The notes beneath the pieces were generated by a model. That model ran no database searches. It was not told the origin of the DNA and saw nothing but the letters and a program-made list of their open reading frames with translations. Position numbers and translations under genes: made by a program. From the NCBI GenBank assembly GCA_034659015.1, contig JAYEGL010000017.1:124001-188000 (forward strand): DNA of 64,000 bases, written 5' to 3'. Source of the DNA: Maricaulis sp034659015. GTDB lineage: Bacteria > Pseudomonadota > Alphaproteobacteria > Caulobacterales > Maricaulaceae. Shown piece by piece: positions 1-7,569 of this stretch. Positions within the stretch are counted from its first letter, which is position 1. Every line of letters starts with the position of its first letter.

Positions 1-912
1 GTCGCTGAGCACCGGACGTTCGCCCGGCAGGGCGGGCAGCTTGCCGTCCAGGAAGTCGCGGAAGCTCTGGCCGGTCGCATCCAGGTATTCATTGTTGCGC
101 TTGACGAAATACATCGGCACGTCGAGCGCCCAGTCACGATACTGTTCGAAGCCGAACCCCTCGTCGAAGACGAAGGGCAGCATGCCGGTGCGGTGATTGT
201 CCGTGTCGGTCCACACATGCGCGCGATAGGACAGGAAACCGTTCAGCCCGCCATCCTTGAAGGGGGAATTGGCGAACAGGGCCGTGGCCAGCGGCTGCAG
301 CGCGAGGGAGACCCGGAACTTCTTCGCCATGTCGGCTTCGGAGGCGAAATCCAGATTGGTCTGCACCGTGCAGGAGCGGAACATCATCTGATGGCCCAGC
401 GTGCCGACCTTGGGCATGTAGGCCTTCATCAGCTTGTAGCGCGCCTTGGGCATCATCGGCGTGTCTTCCAGGGACCATTTGGGCGAAAAGCCCAGTCCCA
501 GGAAGCCGGCGCCGATCCGGTCGGCGACCTCACGCACTTCGCGCAGATGGCCGTTCACCTCCGCACAGGTCTCGTGGATGGTTTCCAGCGGCGCGCCGGA
601 CAGTTCGAACTGCCCGCCCGGCTCCAGCGTGATCGAGGCGCCGTTGCGCTTGAGGGCGACGACGATGCCGTCCTCCTCGACAGGCGTCCAGCCGAAGGCG
701 ACGAGGCCTTCCAGCATCTTCCTCACATTCGGGCCATCGCCATTGTCGTAGGGAAGCGGCGTGTGATCGGCGAGCGCGAAGCCGAACTTCTCGTGCTCGG
801 TGCCGATGCGGAATTCGCCTTCGGTCTTGCAGCCGGCCGCGAAATAGGCCGTCAGCTGATCCAGGCTTTCGACGGGTGCGCCTTCGCCGCCCGGATTATA
901 GGTGCCGCTCAT
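1..912 (-). CDS. gshA: Glutamate-cysteine ligase (partial, C-terminus beyond window edge)
   Basis: Catalyses the ATP-dependent first step of glutathione synthesis, joining L-glutamate and L-cysteine in the cytoplasm. The first 304 residues are visible and the rest lies off the left edge. They match the alphaproteobacterial/plant-type ligase (GCS2 superfamily) and not the E. coli type: an early 'FRIGTEHEKFGF' segment carries acidic metal-binding residues, followed by 'ITLEPGGQFELSGAP' and 'MMPKARYKLMKAYMPKVG'. Family members are about 450 residues, so about one third is missing. The ATG was chosen because the family normally starts close before the EGEFRIGTE motif. It lies about 100 bases after the rsmE stop on the same strand, and an rsmE-gshA transcript is likely. 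Confidence 0.93.
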   Translation of the reverse strand, partial: MSGTYNPGGEGAPVESLDQLTAYFAAGCKTEGEFRIGTEHEKFGFALADHTPLPYDNGDGPNVRKMLEGLVAFGWTPVEEDGIVVALKRNGASITLEPGGQFELSGAPLETIHETCAEVNGHLREVREVADRIGAGFLGLGFSPKWSLEDTPMMPKARYKLMKAYMPKVGTLGHQMMFRSCTVQTNLDFASEADMAKKFRVSLALQPLATALFANSPFKDGGLNGFLSYRAHVWTDTDNHRTGMLPFVFDEGFGFEQYRDWALDVPMYFVKRNNEYLDATGQSFRDFLDGKLPALPGERPVLSD

Positions 913-1010
913 GCCAAGCGCCCCCGCTCTGTCGCAAATGTCCGCAACAGATATGTGGACGTTCCGGTCATAACAAGGGTGAGGGTCTGCGATTCCTGCC
1001 GCGCCTGTGC

Positions 1011-1775
1011 TCAGCGCCAGTCGCCGTGAGCGGACTGCCAGAGCACCAGCGCAGCCATGGCAGCGGTTTCCGCGCGCAGGATGCGCGGCCCCAGCGTCAC
1101 CGGGATGACGAAGTCGTGATCCCGGAGACGGCTGCGTTCGGCTTCGGAAAATCCGCCTTCCGGACCGATCAGTATGGCGGCCGGGCCGGGCTCCAGCATC
1201 GACAGCGCCTCTGTCATGGGCCGGCCGCGCCCGCGCGCACCGCCCCAGGGCTGACCGTCCTCGTCGCCCGCCTCGTCGCAATAGACCAGGCGGCGGGCCG
1301 GATCCCATCCGTCCAGCACGCGGTCCAGCCGGTCCAGCTCGTCGATCTCCGGCAGGTCGAGGCGCTCGGTCTGCTCCGCCGCCTCCTTGGCGATGATACG
1401 AAAACGGTCCGTGCGCACCCGTTCGCTCTGGGTGCGCGCGGTGCTGACAGGACAGATCCGGGCCGCGCCCAGCTCGGTCGCCTTCTCCACCATGAGATCG
1501 GTCTTCTGGCGTTTCACCGGCGCGAACAGGAGCCACAGATCGGGCACCCCGGTCTGAGCGCGGGTCTGTTCGACGGGATCCAGCACGGCCGCCTTGCGCC
1601 CGGCCTCCACGATCCGCGTGCGCCACTCTCCGTCGCGCCCGTTGAACACGCGGACCGTATCGCCCGCGCTGCGCCGCATCACATTGACGAGGTAGTGGGC
1701 ATCCTCCCTCGGCAGGGCAATGGACTGCCCGGCGGCCAGGTCCTGGCCCACATAAAGTCTCGGATCGGTTGACAT
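1011..1775 (-). CDS. rsmE: 16S rRNA (uracil1498-N3)-methyltransferase
   Basis: Methylates N3 of U1498 in helix 44 of 16S rRNA in the assembled 30S subunit. The 254-residue protein has the family's N-terminal PUA-like part ('LPREDAHYLVNVMRRSAGD', 'VRVFNGRDGEW') and a C-terminal SPOUT/knotted part with 'AAILIGPEGGFSEAE' and 'LGPRILRAETAAMAAL', which form the SAM-binding trefoil knot. The open frame runs further upstream, but the ATG giving MSTDPRLYVG fits the usual length of about 240-255; the upstream extension is arginine-rich shadow of ubiA. It is divergent from ubiA, about 77 bases apart, and upstream of gshA. Confidence 0.93.
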   Translation of the reverse strand: MSTDPRLYVGQDLAAGQSIALPREDAHYLVNVMRRSAGDTVRVFNGRDGEWRTRIVEAGRKAAVLDPVEQTRAQTGVPDLWLLFAPVKRQKTDLMVEKATELGAARICPVSTARTQSERVRTDRFRIIAKEAAEQTERLDLPEIDELDRLDRVLDGWDPARRLVYCDEAGDEDGQPWGGARGRGRPMTEALSMLEPGPAAILIGPEGGFSEAERSRLRDHDFVIPVTLGPRILRAETAAMAALVLWQSAHGDWR

Positions 1776-1852
1776 GCCACCGCTTTGGCGGGGCTGCGGC
1801 AGCGCGTCAAGTCTCGCTTGAACTGCCCGTCCGGTTTTGCCACACAGCGATA

Positions 1853-2779
1853 ATGAACCTGAACTATGACCGGCGAGTCGCCGATTCCGTTCCGAAGAGT
1901 TGGGTGGATCGCGCACCGCTGGCCGTGCGTCCCTATCTCCGCCTGGCCCGCTATGACCGCCCGGTCGGCTTCTGGCTGCTCGGCCTGCCCTGCTGGATGG
2001 GGCTGATGCTGGCCCGCATCGGCGAAGGTCTGGGCTGGATCGACCTGTGGTACGCTGCGATCTTCGCCGTCGGTGCCGTGGCCATGCGCGGGGCGGGCTG
2101 CACCTATAACGACATTGTCGACCGGGACCTGGACGCACGGGTCGCCCGCACGGCGGACCGGCCGCTGGCGGCGGGCACCGTCTCGCTGAGGCAAGCCTGG
2201 ACCTTCCTGGTCGCCCAGGCGCTGGTCGGCCTCCTCGTCCTGGTGCAACTGCCCCCGCTGGCCATCGGGGTGGGCCTCGCCGCCCTCCTCCTGGTGGCCG
2301 CCTACCCCTTCATGAAACGCATCACCTGGTGGCCCCAGGCCTGGCTCGGCCTGACCTTCAACTGGGGCATCCCGGTGGCCTATACGGCCGCAGCCGGCCG
2401 GATCGACCCGGCCATGATCGCGCTCTATGCCGCCGGCATTTTCTGGACGCTGGGCTATGACACGATCTACGCCCACCAGGACGTCGAGGACGATGCGCTG
2501 GTCGGTGTGAAGTCGACGGCCCGCCTGTTCGGCGAGAGTACGCAATACTGGGTGGCCGGCTTCTACGGCGCCAACGCGCTGCTGGCCGCCCTGGCGATCT
2601 GGTTCGCCGCGGCGACGCCCTGGATCGTCCTGCCCTTCACGCTCTACACGGCGCACCTGTTCAACCAGGTCCGCAAGCTGGACATCGAGGACGGGGCGCG
2701 CTGCCTCGCCCTGTTCAAGGCCAACCGGACGAGTGGCCTCCTGCTGGTGGCCACCCTGGCCCTGGGCGCGATAGTCTGA
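1853..2779 (+). CDS. ubiA: 4-hydroxybenzoate polyprenyltransferase
   Basis: Inner-membrane prenyltransferase that attaches the polyprenyl tail to 4-hydroxybenzoate in ubiquinone synthesis. The 308-residue protein shows both aspartate-rich motifs of the family, 'NDIVDRDLD' (residues 86-94) and 'YDTIYAHQDVEDD' in the second half, which bind the Mg-diphosphate of the prenyl donor, separated by several hydrophobic helices. The ATG giving MNLNYDRRVAD was preferred over an upstream ATG because the upstream stretch is not family-like and the length is then normal. ubiD and ubiG of the same pathway lie elsewhere in the window. Confidence 0.94.
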   Translation: MNLNYDRRVADSVPKSWVDRAPLAVRPYLRLARYDRPVGFWLLGLPCWMGLMLARIGEGLGWIDLWYAAIFAVGAVAMRGAGCTYNDIVDRDLDARVARTADRPLAAGTVSLRQAWTFLVAQALVGLLVLVQLPPLAIGVGLAALLLVAAYPFMKRITWWPQAWLGLTFNWGIPVAYTAAAGRIDPAMIALYAAGIFWTLGYDTIYAHQDVEDDALVGVKSTARLFGESTQYWVAGFYGANALLAALAIWFAAATPWIVLPFTLYTAHLFNQVRKLDIEDGARCLALFKANRTSGLLLVATLALGAIV

Positions 2780-2804
2780 CCCCTCGCGAACCGCGGATGA
2801 TCCC

Positions 2805-3467
2805 GTGACCGACCCGGCCGTTCCCTACGACGATCCGAAGGCTTTCGTGCGCGCCTGTACGGCCCTTCTGCCGCCGCCGCTGGTGCCGGAAGTGCCGCTT
2901 CACCTGGCCGTCGAAACCTTCGAGATCTGGCGCCAGAGCGAGGAAGCCCTCGGCGCGCGGGGCCTGCCGCCGCCCTTCTGGGCCTTCGCCTGGGCCGGCG
3001 GACAGGCGCTGGCGCGATACTGCCTCGACCATCCGGAACTCGTGCGCGGCCGCACCGTGCTCGACTTCGCCGCCGGCGGTGCCGTTTCCGGTATTGCCGC
3101 CCTGAAGGCCGGCGCCCGGTCGGTCGAGGCCAGCGAACTCGACGCCTTCGCCATCGCCGCGATCGAGGCCAATGCGGCCGCCAATCACGTCGCCATCTCG
3201 CCGCGGCTGGAGGATGTCGTGGGACGCGACGACGGCTGGGATGTCGTGCTGGCCGGCGACGTCTTCTACGAAGCCGAACTCGGCGAGCGGGTCGGCCACT
3301 GGCTACACGGCCTTCACCGCCGCGGCGCCACGGTCCTCATCGGCGATCCCGGCCGCGCCTTCCTGCCCCGGGGCGAGCTGGAACAGCTCGCCCGCTACAC
3401 GGTGCCGGTCATGCGCGAGCTGGAGGATCGGGAGGTGCAGTTCGCGAAAGTGTGGCGGTTCGCGTGA
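2805..3467 (+). CDS. METTL20/ETFB-lysine-methyltransferase-like class I methyltransferase
   Basis: A 220-residue SAM-dependent methyltransferase starting at GTG, 25 bases after ubiA. Visible: SAM motif I 'VLDFAAGGAVSGIAALKAGA', acidic 'ASELD' after beta-strand 2, 'VVLAGDVFYE' in the motif IV position, and 'VLIGDPGRAFLP'. The GDPGR segment and the overall layout match the ETF beta-subunit lysine methyltransferase family, which occurs in mitochondria and alphaproteobacteria, more than ribosomal L11 methyltransferase. The substrate is inferred from family resemblance, not shown. It ends exactly where a dispersed repeat starts: its TGA is shared with the repeat's first bases. It could be a more general protein N-methyltransferase. 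Confidence 0.75.
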   Translation: MTDPAVPYDDPKAFVRACTALLPPPLVPEVPLHLAVETFEIWRQSEEALGARGLPPPFWAFAWAGGQALARYCLDHPELVRGRTVLDFAAGGAVSGIAALKAGARSVEASELDAFAIAAIEANAAANHVAISPRLEDVVGRDDGWDVVLAGDVFYEAELGERVGHWLHGLHRRGATVLIGDPGRAFLPRGELEQLARYTVPVMRELEDREVQFAKVWRFA

Positions 3468-3625
3468 CTCTCCCCCATCGCCTCCCCCGGCTCAGGGCCG
3501 GGGTCGGCACGTCCCCCGCTTCGCAGGGGAAGCCTTGGGCGGGGCGACGTCAGGGCTCGCCCCGCTTGCGGGGGAGCTGTCGGCGAAGCCGACTGAGGGG
3601 GCGCCGCGGAGCGCGTCAGCGCGCA
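3465..3625 (+). repeat. Dispersed ABC palindromic repeat, copy I
   Basis: One full unit of an intergenic repeat also seen near 4.0, 41.1, 47.7-48.0 and 60.7-61.1 kb. Block A begins 'TGACTCTCCCCCATCGCC' and ends in a hairpin (CTTCCCC-like arm, CGCTTCG, GGGGAAG). Block B has stems 'CCCCGCTTGCGGGG' and 'GTCGGC..GCCGAC' followed by TGAGGGGGC. Block C is a GCGC-rich tail ending GCGCGCA. The unit fills the gap between two convergent genes: its first bases are the stop of the upstream methyltransferase and its last base touches the stop of the DUF559 gene. Confidence 0.85.
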
Positions 3626-3994
3626 TCAGGACACATTGTCACCCATACCAGCGACCTCGGCGATGCGATTGAGCGTTTCGTCGATATTGTCGTAGAGGTC
3701 GGTATTCCAGAAGCGCAGCACACGCCAGCCGGCGTCCTCGAGATAGACCGTGCGTCGACGATCATGGGGCTGTTCGGCGTCAGTGGAGTGCGTGGCACCA
3801 TCCACTTCCACGACCAGCCGGCATTGCAGACAAGCAAAATCCACGATGTAGGGACCGACCGGATGCTGGCGCCGGAACTTGAGCCCGCACAGCTGGCGTG
3901 CGCGCAAATGCTGCCACAGCCAGAGCTCGGCCCTTGTCATCGATTTTCGCAGCGTTCTGGCCCGCCGGATGGATATGACGGTGTCGTCGCGCAT
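3626..3994 (-). CDS. DUF559 (Vsr-like/restriction-endonuclease-fold) protein
   Basis: A 122-residue protein of the DUF559 family (very-short-patch-repair/REase-like fold). Visible: 'RRARTLRKSMTRAELWLWQHLR', 'GLKFRRQHPVGPYIVDFAC', 'LVVEVDGATHS' and 'DAGWRVLRFWNTDL'. The D-x(n)-E-V-D-G layout is the presumed metal-binding nuclease core. The biochemical role of the family is not established. The start at MRDDTVIS was chosen because the longer reading (MPSVVRRW...) would translate repeat sequence. The gene is bracketed by same-orientation copies of the ABC repeat: block C ends at its stop codon, and its start codon lies at the junction with another block A. Confidence 0.82.
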   Translation of the reverse strand: MRDDTVISIRRARTLRKSMTRAELWLWQHLRARQLCGLKFRRQHPVGPYIVDFACLQCRLVVEVDGATHSTDAEQPHDRRRTVYLEDAGWRVLRFWNTDLYDNIDETLNRIAEVAGMGDNVS

Positions 3995-4053
3995 GACTCT
4001 CCCCCATCGCCTCACTACGCTCGGCACTTCCCCCGCTTACGCAGGGGAAGCCT
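3990..4053 (+). repeat. Dispersed repeat, block A only (copy II)
   Basis: Starts 'GCATGACTCTCCCCCATCGCC' minus its last base and ends with the A hairpin and GAAGCCT. It has the same orientation as copy I on the other side of the DUF559 gene. Blocks B and C are absent here; AT-rich promoter-like DNA of the marR gene follows. Confidence 0.8.
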
Positions 4054-4086
4054 GGAAGCGTCGCGCTCAACTTTATATATAATTTT

Positions 4087-4099
4087 ATTGTAATGCAAT
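4087..4099. promoter_or_regulatory. Possible MarR operator (inverted repeat ATTG-N5-CAAT)
   Basis: ATTGTAATGCAAT lies in a short AT-rich stretch, just after a TATAAT at 4078-4083 and before the marR reading frame. The ATTG/CAAT arms resemble operators bound by MarR-type dimers, and autoregulation is the usual mode. No good -35 was found. This is inference from sequence pattern and position only. Confidence 0.4.
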
Positions 4100-4159
4100 C
4101 AATACGTGTACCTCGCCGCGATCTCCCCTTCCCCCCAGAATCGCACCAGTTTCACCGTC

Positions 4160-4591
4160 ATGGCCCGCGCACGCGCCGTCGACCGGCGGCTTTTCCTTCT
4201 GCTCGAGATTGCCGCCCGGCGGATGAACCGGGAGGCCGACGCGCGTCTGAAGAAGACCGCCGGCGTGACGACGGCCCAGACCGCGGTCCTCTTCCTGCTG
4301 GCGCGGCGCGGGGAGCGGCGGATGAGCGATATCGGCGAGACGCTGTCGCTGAACCCGCCGGCCGTGACCGGGCTGGTGAACCGGATGGAGGCGCTGGGCC
4401 TGGTGGTGAAGACCGCCTCGCGGACCGACAGGCGCTCGGCGGTGGTCTCGCTCACGGAGAAGGGACGCGCCATGGGCGATGCTGCCGACCACGTCCTGCG
4501 CGATCTCAATCACGCGCTGGAAGCGCGCCTGGGCGAGGAAGACAGCAACATGCTGCATCGCGTACTCACCCGCCTGGCCACTGAGACATAA
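4160..4591 (+). CDS. MarR-family transcriptional regulator
   Basis: A 143-residue winged-helix regulator. Visible: a helical N-terminus, the DNA-recognition region 'MSDIGETLSLNPPAVTGLVNRMEALGLV' and the wing 'RTDRRSAVVSLTEKGR', typical of MarR. The ATG giving MARARAVDRR matches the family length; an in-frame GTG at 4106 would add 18 atypical residues. The next gene (94 bases downstream, same strand) encodes a CoA-ester isomerase, so control of an acyl-CoA or aromatic pathway is possible but unproven. An ATTG-N5-CAAT palindrome lies upstream. Confidence 0.85.
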   Translation: MARARAVDRRLFLLLEIAARRMNREADARLKKTAGVTTAQTAVLFLLARRGERRMSDIGETLSLNPPAVTGLVNRMEALGLVVKTASRTDRRSAVVSLTEKGRAMGDAADHVLRDLNHALEARLGEEDSNMLHRVLTRLATET

Positions 4592-4685
4592 CGGCGCGGA
4601 TTACGTTTACGTCAACTGCTAGAGCCTATCCAAGACCGTACCAGATGCTCTAACCTGCCCGAAAACATGATCGAGGGAGGCTCGC

Positions 4686-5462
4686 GTGAGCGACATGGTT
4701 CTGGTCGATACTGCGGAACGGATCCGCACAATTTCCTTCAACCGTCCGGACAAGAAGAACGCGCTGACGCGGGCCATGTACACGGCCGCCGCCGAGGCGA
4801 TCGAAAGCGGCGATGCCGACCCGGACGTGCGTGTCATCATCCTGACCGGCGAAGGCGGGGTGTTCACGGCGGGCAATGACATCGTCGACTTCATGGAACG
4901 TCCGCCGGCCATGGATGACAGCGAAGTCACGCCGGTGCAGCATTTCATGCAGACCCTGCTGCACGTGAAGAAACCCGTGATCGCCGCCGTCGACGGCCTG
5001 GCCATCGGCATCGGCGTCACCCTGCTGATGCATTGCGACCTGGTCTATTGTTCCGACCGGTCGAGCTTCAAGACGCCCTTCGTCGATCTCGCCCTCGCGC
5101 CGGAATACGGCTCCAGCCAGACCATGCCGCGCGCCTTCGGGCATGCCGTGGCTGCCGAGCTTCTCCTGCTCGGCGCCACCTGGTCCGCCGAGCGGGCGCG
5201 CGAAACCGGCCTCGTCGGCACGGTGACCACGCCGGACGCGCTGATGGACACGGTCCGCGAGGCCGCCAAGATACTCGCCGCGAAGGCCCCGGAAGCCCTC
5301 GCCCAGGCCAAGGCGCTGATGCGCCGCAACCCGGACCCGCTGGAGGAGCGCATCACCCTGGAAGGCCGGCTGTTCGGCGAACGGCTGCGCTCGCCGGAAT
5401 TCGCCGAAGCCGCCGCCGCCTTCATGGAACGGCGCGCGCCGGACTTCGACAAGCCGGGCTGA
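4686..5462 (+). CDS. Enoyl-CoA hydratase/isomerase family protein, PECI (ECI2)-like
   Basis: A crotonase-fold protein of 258 residues, starting at GTG after a GGGAGG ribosome site. The oxyanion-hole regions are present: 'VFTAGNDIVDF' and 'VDGLAIGIGVTLLMHCDLVY'. The first hydratase glutamate (in 'GGCELA' of classic hydratases) is a threonine here, while a glutamate is kept in 'LALAPEYGSS', the pattern of delta3,delta2-enoyl-CoA isomerases of the ECI2/PECI type. It most likely shifts double bonds during beta-oxidation of unsaturated acyl-CoAs. The leader contains TTACGTTTACGTCAA (4601-4615), which resembles a regulator site of acyl-CoA catabolism, but I cannot name the factor. Confidence 0.85.
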   Translation: MSDMVLVDTAERIRTISFNRPDKKNALTRAMYTAAAEAIESGDADPDVRVIILTGEGGVFTAGNDIVDFMERPPAMDDSEVTPVQHFMQTLLHVKKPVIAAVDGLAIGIGVTLLMHCDLVYCSDRSSFKTPFVDLALAPEYGSSQTMPRAFGHAVAAELLLLGATWSAERARETGLVGTVTTPDALMDTVREAAKILAAKAPEALAQAKALMRRNPDPLEERITLEGRLFGERLRSPEFAEAAAAFMERRAPDFDKPG

Positions 5463-5536
5463 CACCGGCGGACATCTGGTCCGGGCACACGGAACGCCCT
5501 AGGTTTCCGGCAACGGGGTTTTTAAAAGGGGACATC

Positions 5537-6922
5537 ATGGCCAAGCGCCTCATCCTGATCATTGCGGCGCTCATCGTCGCGGGCGGCCTGCTGGTCATCA
5601 ACCTGTCGCCGCTGGGCCGCAGCTACCTGCCCTCCGGTACCGGACTGGTTGCCAAGCAGGTCTGCTCGCTCACCTTCGTGTCGGGCCTGGATACCGAACA
5701 GGCCAAGTCGATCTATGTCGATCCGCTGCTCGGCCCGGCCGAGACCCTGATCCGCTATGATCTGGATGCCGAAGCGCGCGAGGTCCGCTCCGGCGTTCTG
5801 GGCCTGTTCTGGCGCCAGCGTGCGGTCTATCGCGACGGTCTGGGCTGCACGCTCGTGCATGGCCGCGGCCAATTCGACGACGACCTGGCCCTGCCGCCGC
5901 GGGCGGCGTTCGATCCGCTGCCGCTGGACACCGCTCACCGTGACGGGCATTTCGACGCGACCGCTCTCAATGCCGCGATCGACGCGGCCTTTGGCGATCC
6001 GGAAACGGATCCGCGCAACACGCTGGGCGTCGCTGTCCTGCACGAGGGCCGGCTGGTCGCCGAACGCTATGCGCCGGGCGCCAGCCGGGAGACGCGCTTT
6101 CACGGCTGGTCGATGACCAAGAGCGCCATGGCGACCCTGGCCGGCGTGCTGGAACAGGACGGTCTGATCGACATCGAGGCCGAAGGACAGGCCCCTGCCC
6201 TGGCTGCGGTCGACGACAGCCTGACCGACATCACGATCGAGGACATGCTGCGCATGGCCGGCGGCCTGGCCATCGCCGAGCGCAATGACGGCTGGGACCC
6301 CAATTCCCGCATGCTGATGACGCAATCCGACATGGCGCATTTCGCGGCCACGCGGGACCGCCTCCACGGGCCCGGCGAACACTGGCAGTACATGAGCGGC
6401 AATACGATCCTGGCGACCCATGCCATGCAGCAGCAGCTCGGCGACACGCTGAGCGCACAGGTGGCCGGGCTGCGTGCGCGGCTCTTCGAACCGCTGGGCA
6501 TCCATTCCGCCATCCTGGAACCGGACGAGAGCGGGACTTTCCAGGGCTCGTCCTATCTCTATGCCACCGCCCATGACTGGGCGCGCCTGGGCCAACTCTA
6601 TGCCAATGACGGCATGGTGGACGGCGAACGCCTGCTGCCGGAGGGCTGGGTCGATCTGGTGCGCGCGCCGACCGAGGGCTCGGACGGTACCTACGGCATG
6701 GGGTTCTGGCTGCCAGAAGATCATGAAAACCTGCCAGACGGCACGTTCATGATGCGCGGCTTCCAGTCCCAGCTGGGCTATATCATGCCCGCTCAGGACC
6801 TGGTGATCGTGCGCTTCGGTGCCACCAACGGCGTGCCCCCGGGCACCAGCGACCTGGCCGCCGGCGTCGCCGCGGCGCTGCGCGACCGGCCGTCCCCGCA
6901 CCGGGCCGGCAACACGGACTGA
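5537..6922 (+). CDS. Serine hydrolase, beta-lactamase class C family, membrane-anchored
   Basis: A 461-residue protein with an N-terminal hydrophobic segment (residues 5-22; signal anchor, no lipobox) followed by a periplasmic beta-lactamase-related domain. The nucleophile motif S-x-x-K is at 192-195 in 'GWSMTKSAMATLAG'; a Tyr of the Y-x-N type is seen in 'QYMSGNT'. The region 'EDMLRMAGGLAIAE' is typical of the class C/esterase/6-aminohexanoate-dimer-hydrolase group. The natural substrate is unknown, and this group includes esterases and peptidases as well as beta-lactamases. The ATG follows AAAAGGGGA, a good ribosome site; the longer upstream frame overlaps the isomerase gene and is rejected. 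Confidence 0.85.
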   Translation: MAKRLILIIAALIVAGGLLVINLSPLGRSYLPSGTGLVAKQVCSLTFVSGLDTEQAKSIYVDPLLGPAETLIRYDLDAEAREVRSGVLGLFWRQRAVYRDGLGCTLVHGRGQFDDDLALPPRAAFDPLPLDTAHRDGHFDATALNAAIDAAFGDPETDPRNTLGVAVLHEGRLVAERYAPGASRETRFHGWSMTKSAMATLAGVLEQDGLIDIEAEGQAPALAAVDDSLTDITIEDMLRMAGGLAIAERNDGWDPNSRMLMTQSDMAHFAATRDRLHGPGEHWQYMSGNTILATHAMQQQLGDTLSAQVAGLRARLFEPLGIHSAILEPDESGTFQGSSYLYATAHDWARLGQLYANDGMVDGERLLPEGWVDLVRAPTEGSDGTYGMGFWLPEDHENLPDGTFMMRGFQSQLGYIMPAQDLVIVRFGATNGVPPGTSDLAAGVAAALRDRPSPHRAGNTD

Positions 6923-6928
6923 CGCCTG

Positions 6929-7363
6929 CTAGGCCGCCACGAGCGGCGGCGTCGTCGCCACGGTGGCGCTGCGCAGGCACTGGCTGACCAGACGGCGCAC
7001 CTGCACGGCATCGGCGCGCCCGGTGCTCACGGCATCCAGTGCCGCAACATCGTGCAGCGCCTGCCCGCCGTCGGCGACGGACCAGGTCTGGTATTCGCGC
7101 CGTGTGATGGGCAGGAATTCCAGACTGCGCAATTCGCAGATCCGCGTGTCGCCGGCAATATGGTGAAAGAAGTCGCGCAGCCGTTCGCGGTCGGCTTCCA
7201 GCACGTCCAGGAAATGGCCGCCGGCCCAGACCAGCCCGCCCGTCATTTCGCGGTCCACGCTCGCCTTCATGTGCGCCGACAGAAGAATGCCGAGGTCGCC
7301 GTTCAGCGCGCCCCGCGCGAGTTCGACCCGGGCGCGGGCAACGAGAACCATTCTGTGGAGCAT
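6929..7363 (-). CDS. BLUF-domain-like protein lacking the photochemical residues
   Basis: A 144-residue single-domain protein whose body follows BLUF (blue light using FAD) proteins: 'EMTGGLVWAGGHFLDVLEAD', 'FFHHIAGDTRICELRSLEF', 'ITRREYQTWSV'. The three residues needed for the flavin photocycle are not conserved: the N-terminal Tyr position reads V8/A9, the Asn position reads S35, and the Gln of 'F-x-Q-x-LEG' is D53. The semi-conserved Trp (W94) remains. It may not bind flavin and could be a non-photoactive regulator. Start chosen at MLHRMVL, 9 bases after an AAGG; an in-frame ATG lies 10 codons upstream. It is convergent with the serine hydrolase, 6 bases away. Confidence 0.72.
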   Translation of the reverse strand: MLHRMVLVARARVELARGALNGDLGILLSAHMKASVDREMTGGLVWAGGHFLDVLEADRERLRDFFHHIAGDTRICELRSLEFLPITRREYQTWSVADGGQALHDVAALDAVSTGRADAVQVRRLVSQCLRSATVATTPPLVAA

Positions 7364-7569
7364 GTGCGAAAACCTTCGATGGGGTCGGGACAACGCAATC
7401 TACCAACCCCGTCTGAAGCAAGGCTCAAGAATTCTCCGAAAATTCGCGGCGAACTCGACTAAAATGCGGACGATCCGCAAGACGTCTGCGCCTGCGGCGC
7501 AGCGCGTGCTGGACTTTCCTTCGTGAAGTTGCAGTTTCGGGGTAGCGACACGACCGGAGCCCGACCCGC

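Noticed and set aside
5537..6922. Clinical beta-lactamase resistance gene
   Set aside because: The protein belongs to the broad class C-related hydrolase group with a chromosomal house-keeping context; nothing indicates antibiotic hydrolysis.
6929..7363. Calling this gene a blue-light photoreceptor
   Set aside because: The Tyr, Asn and Gln of the photocycle are absent, so photoreception is not supported.
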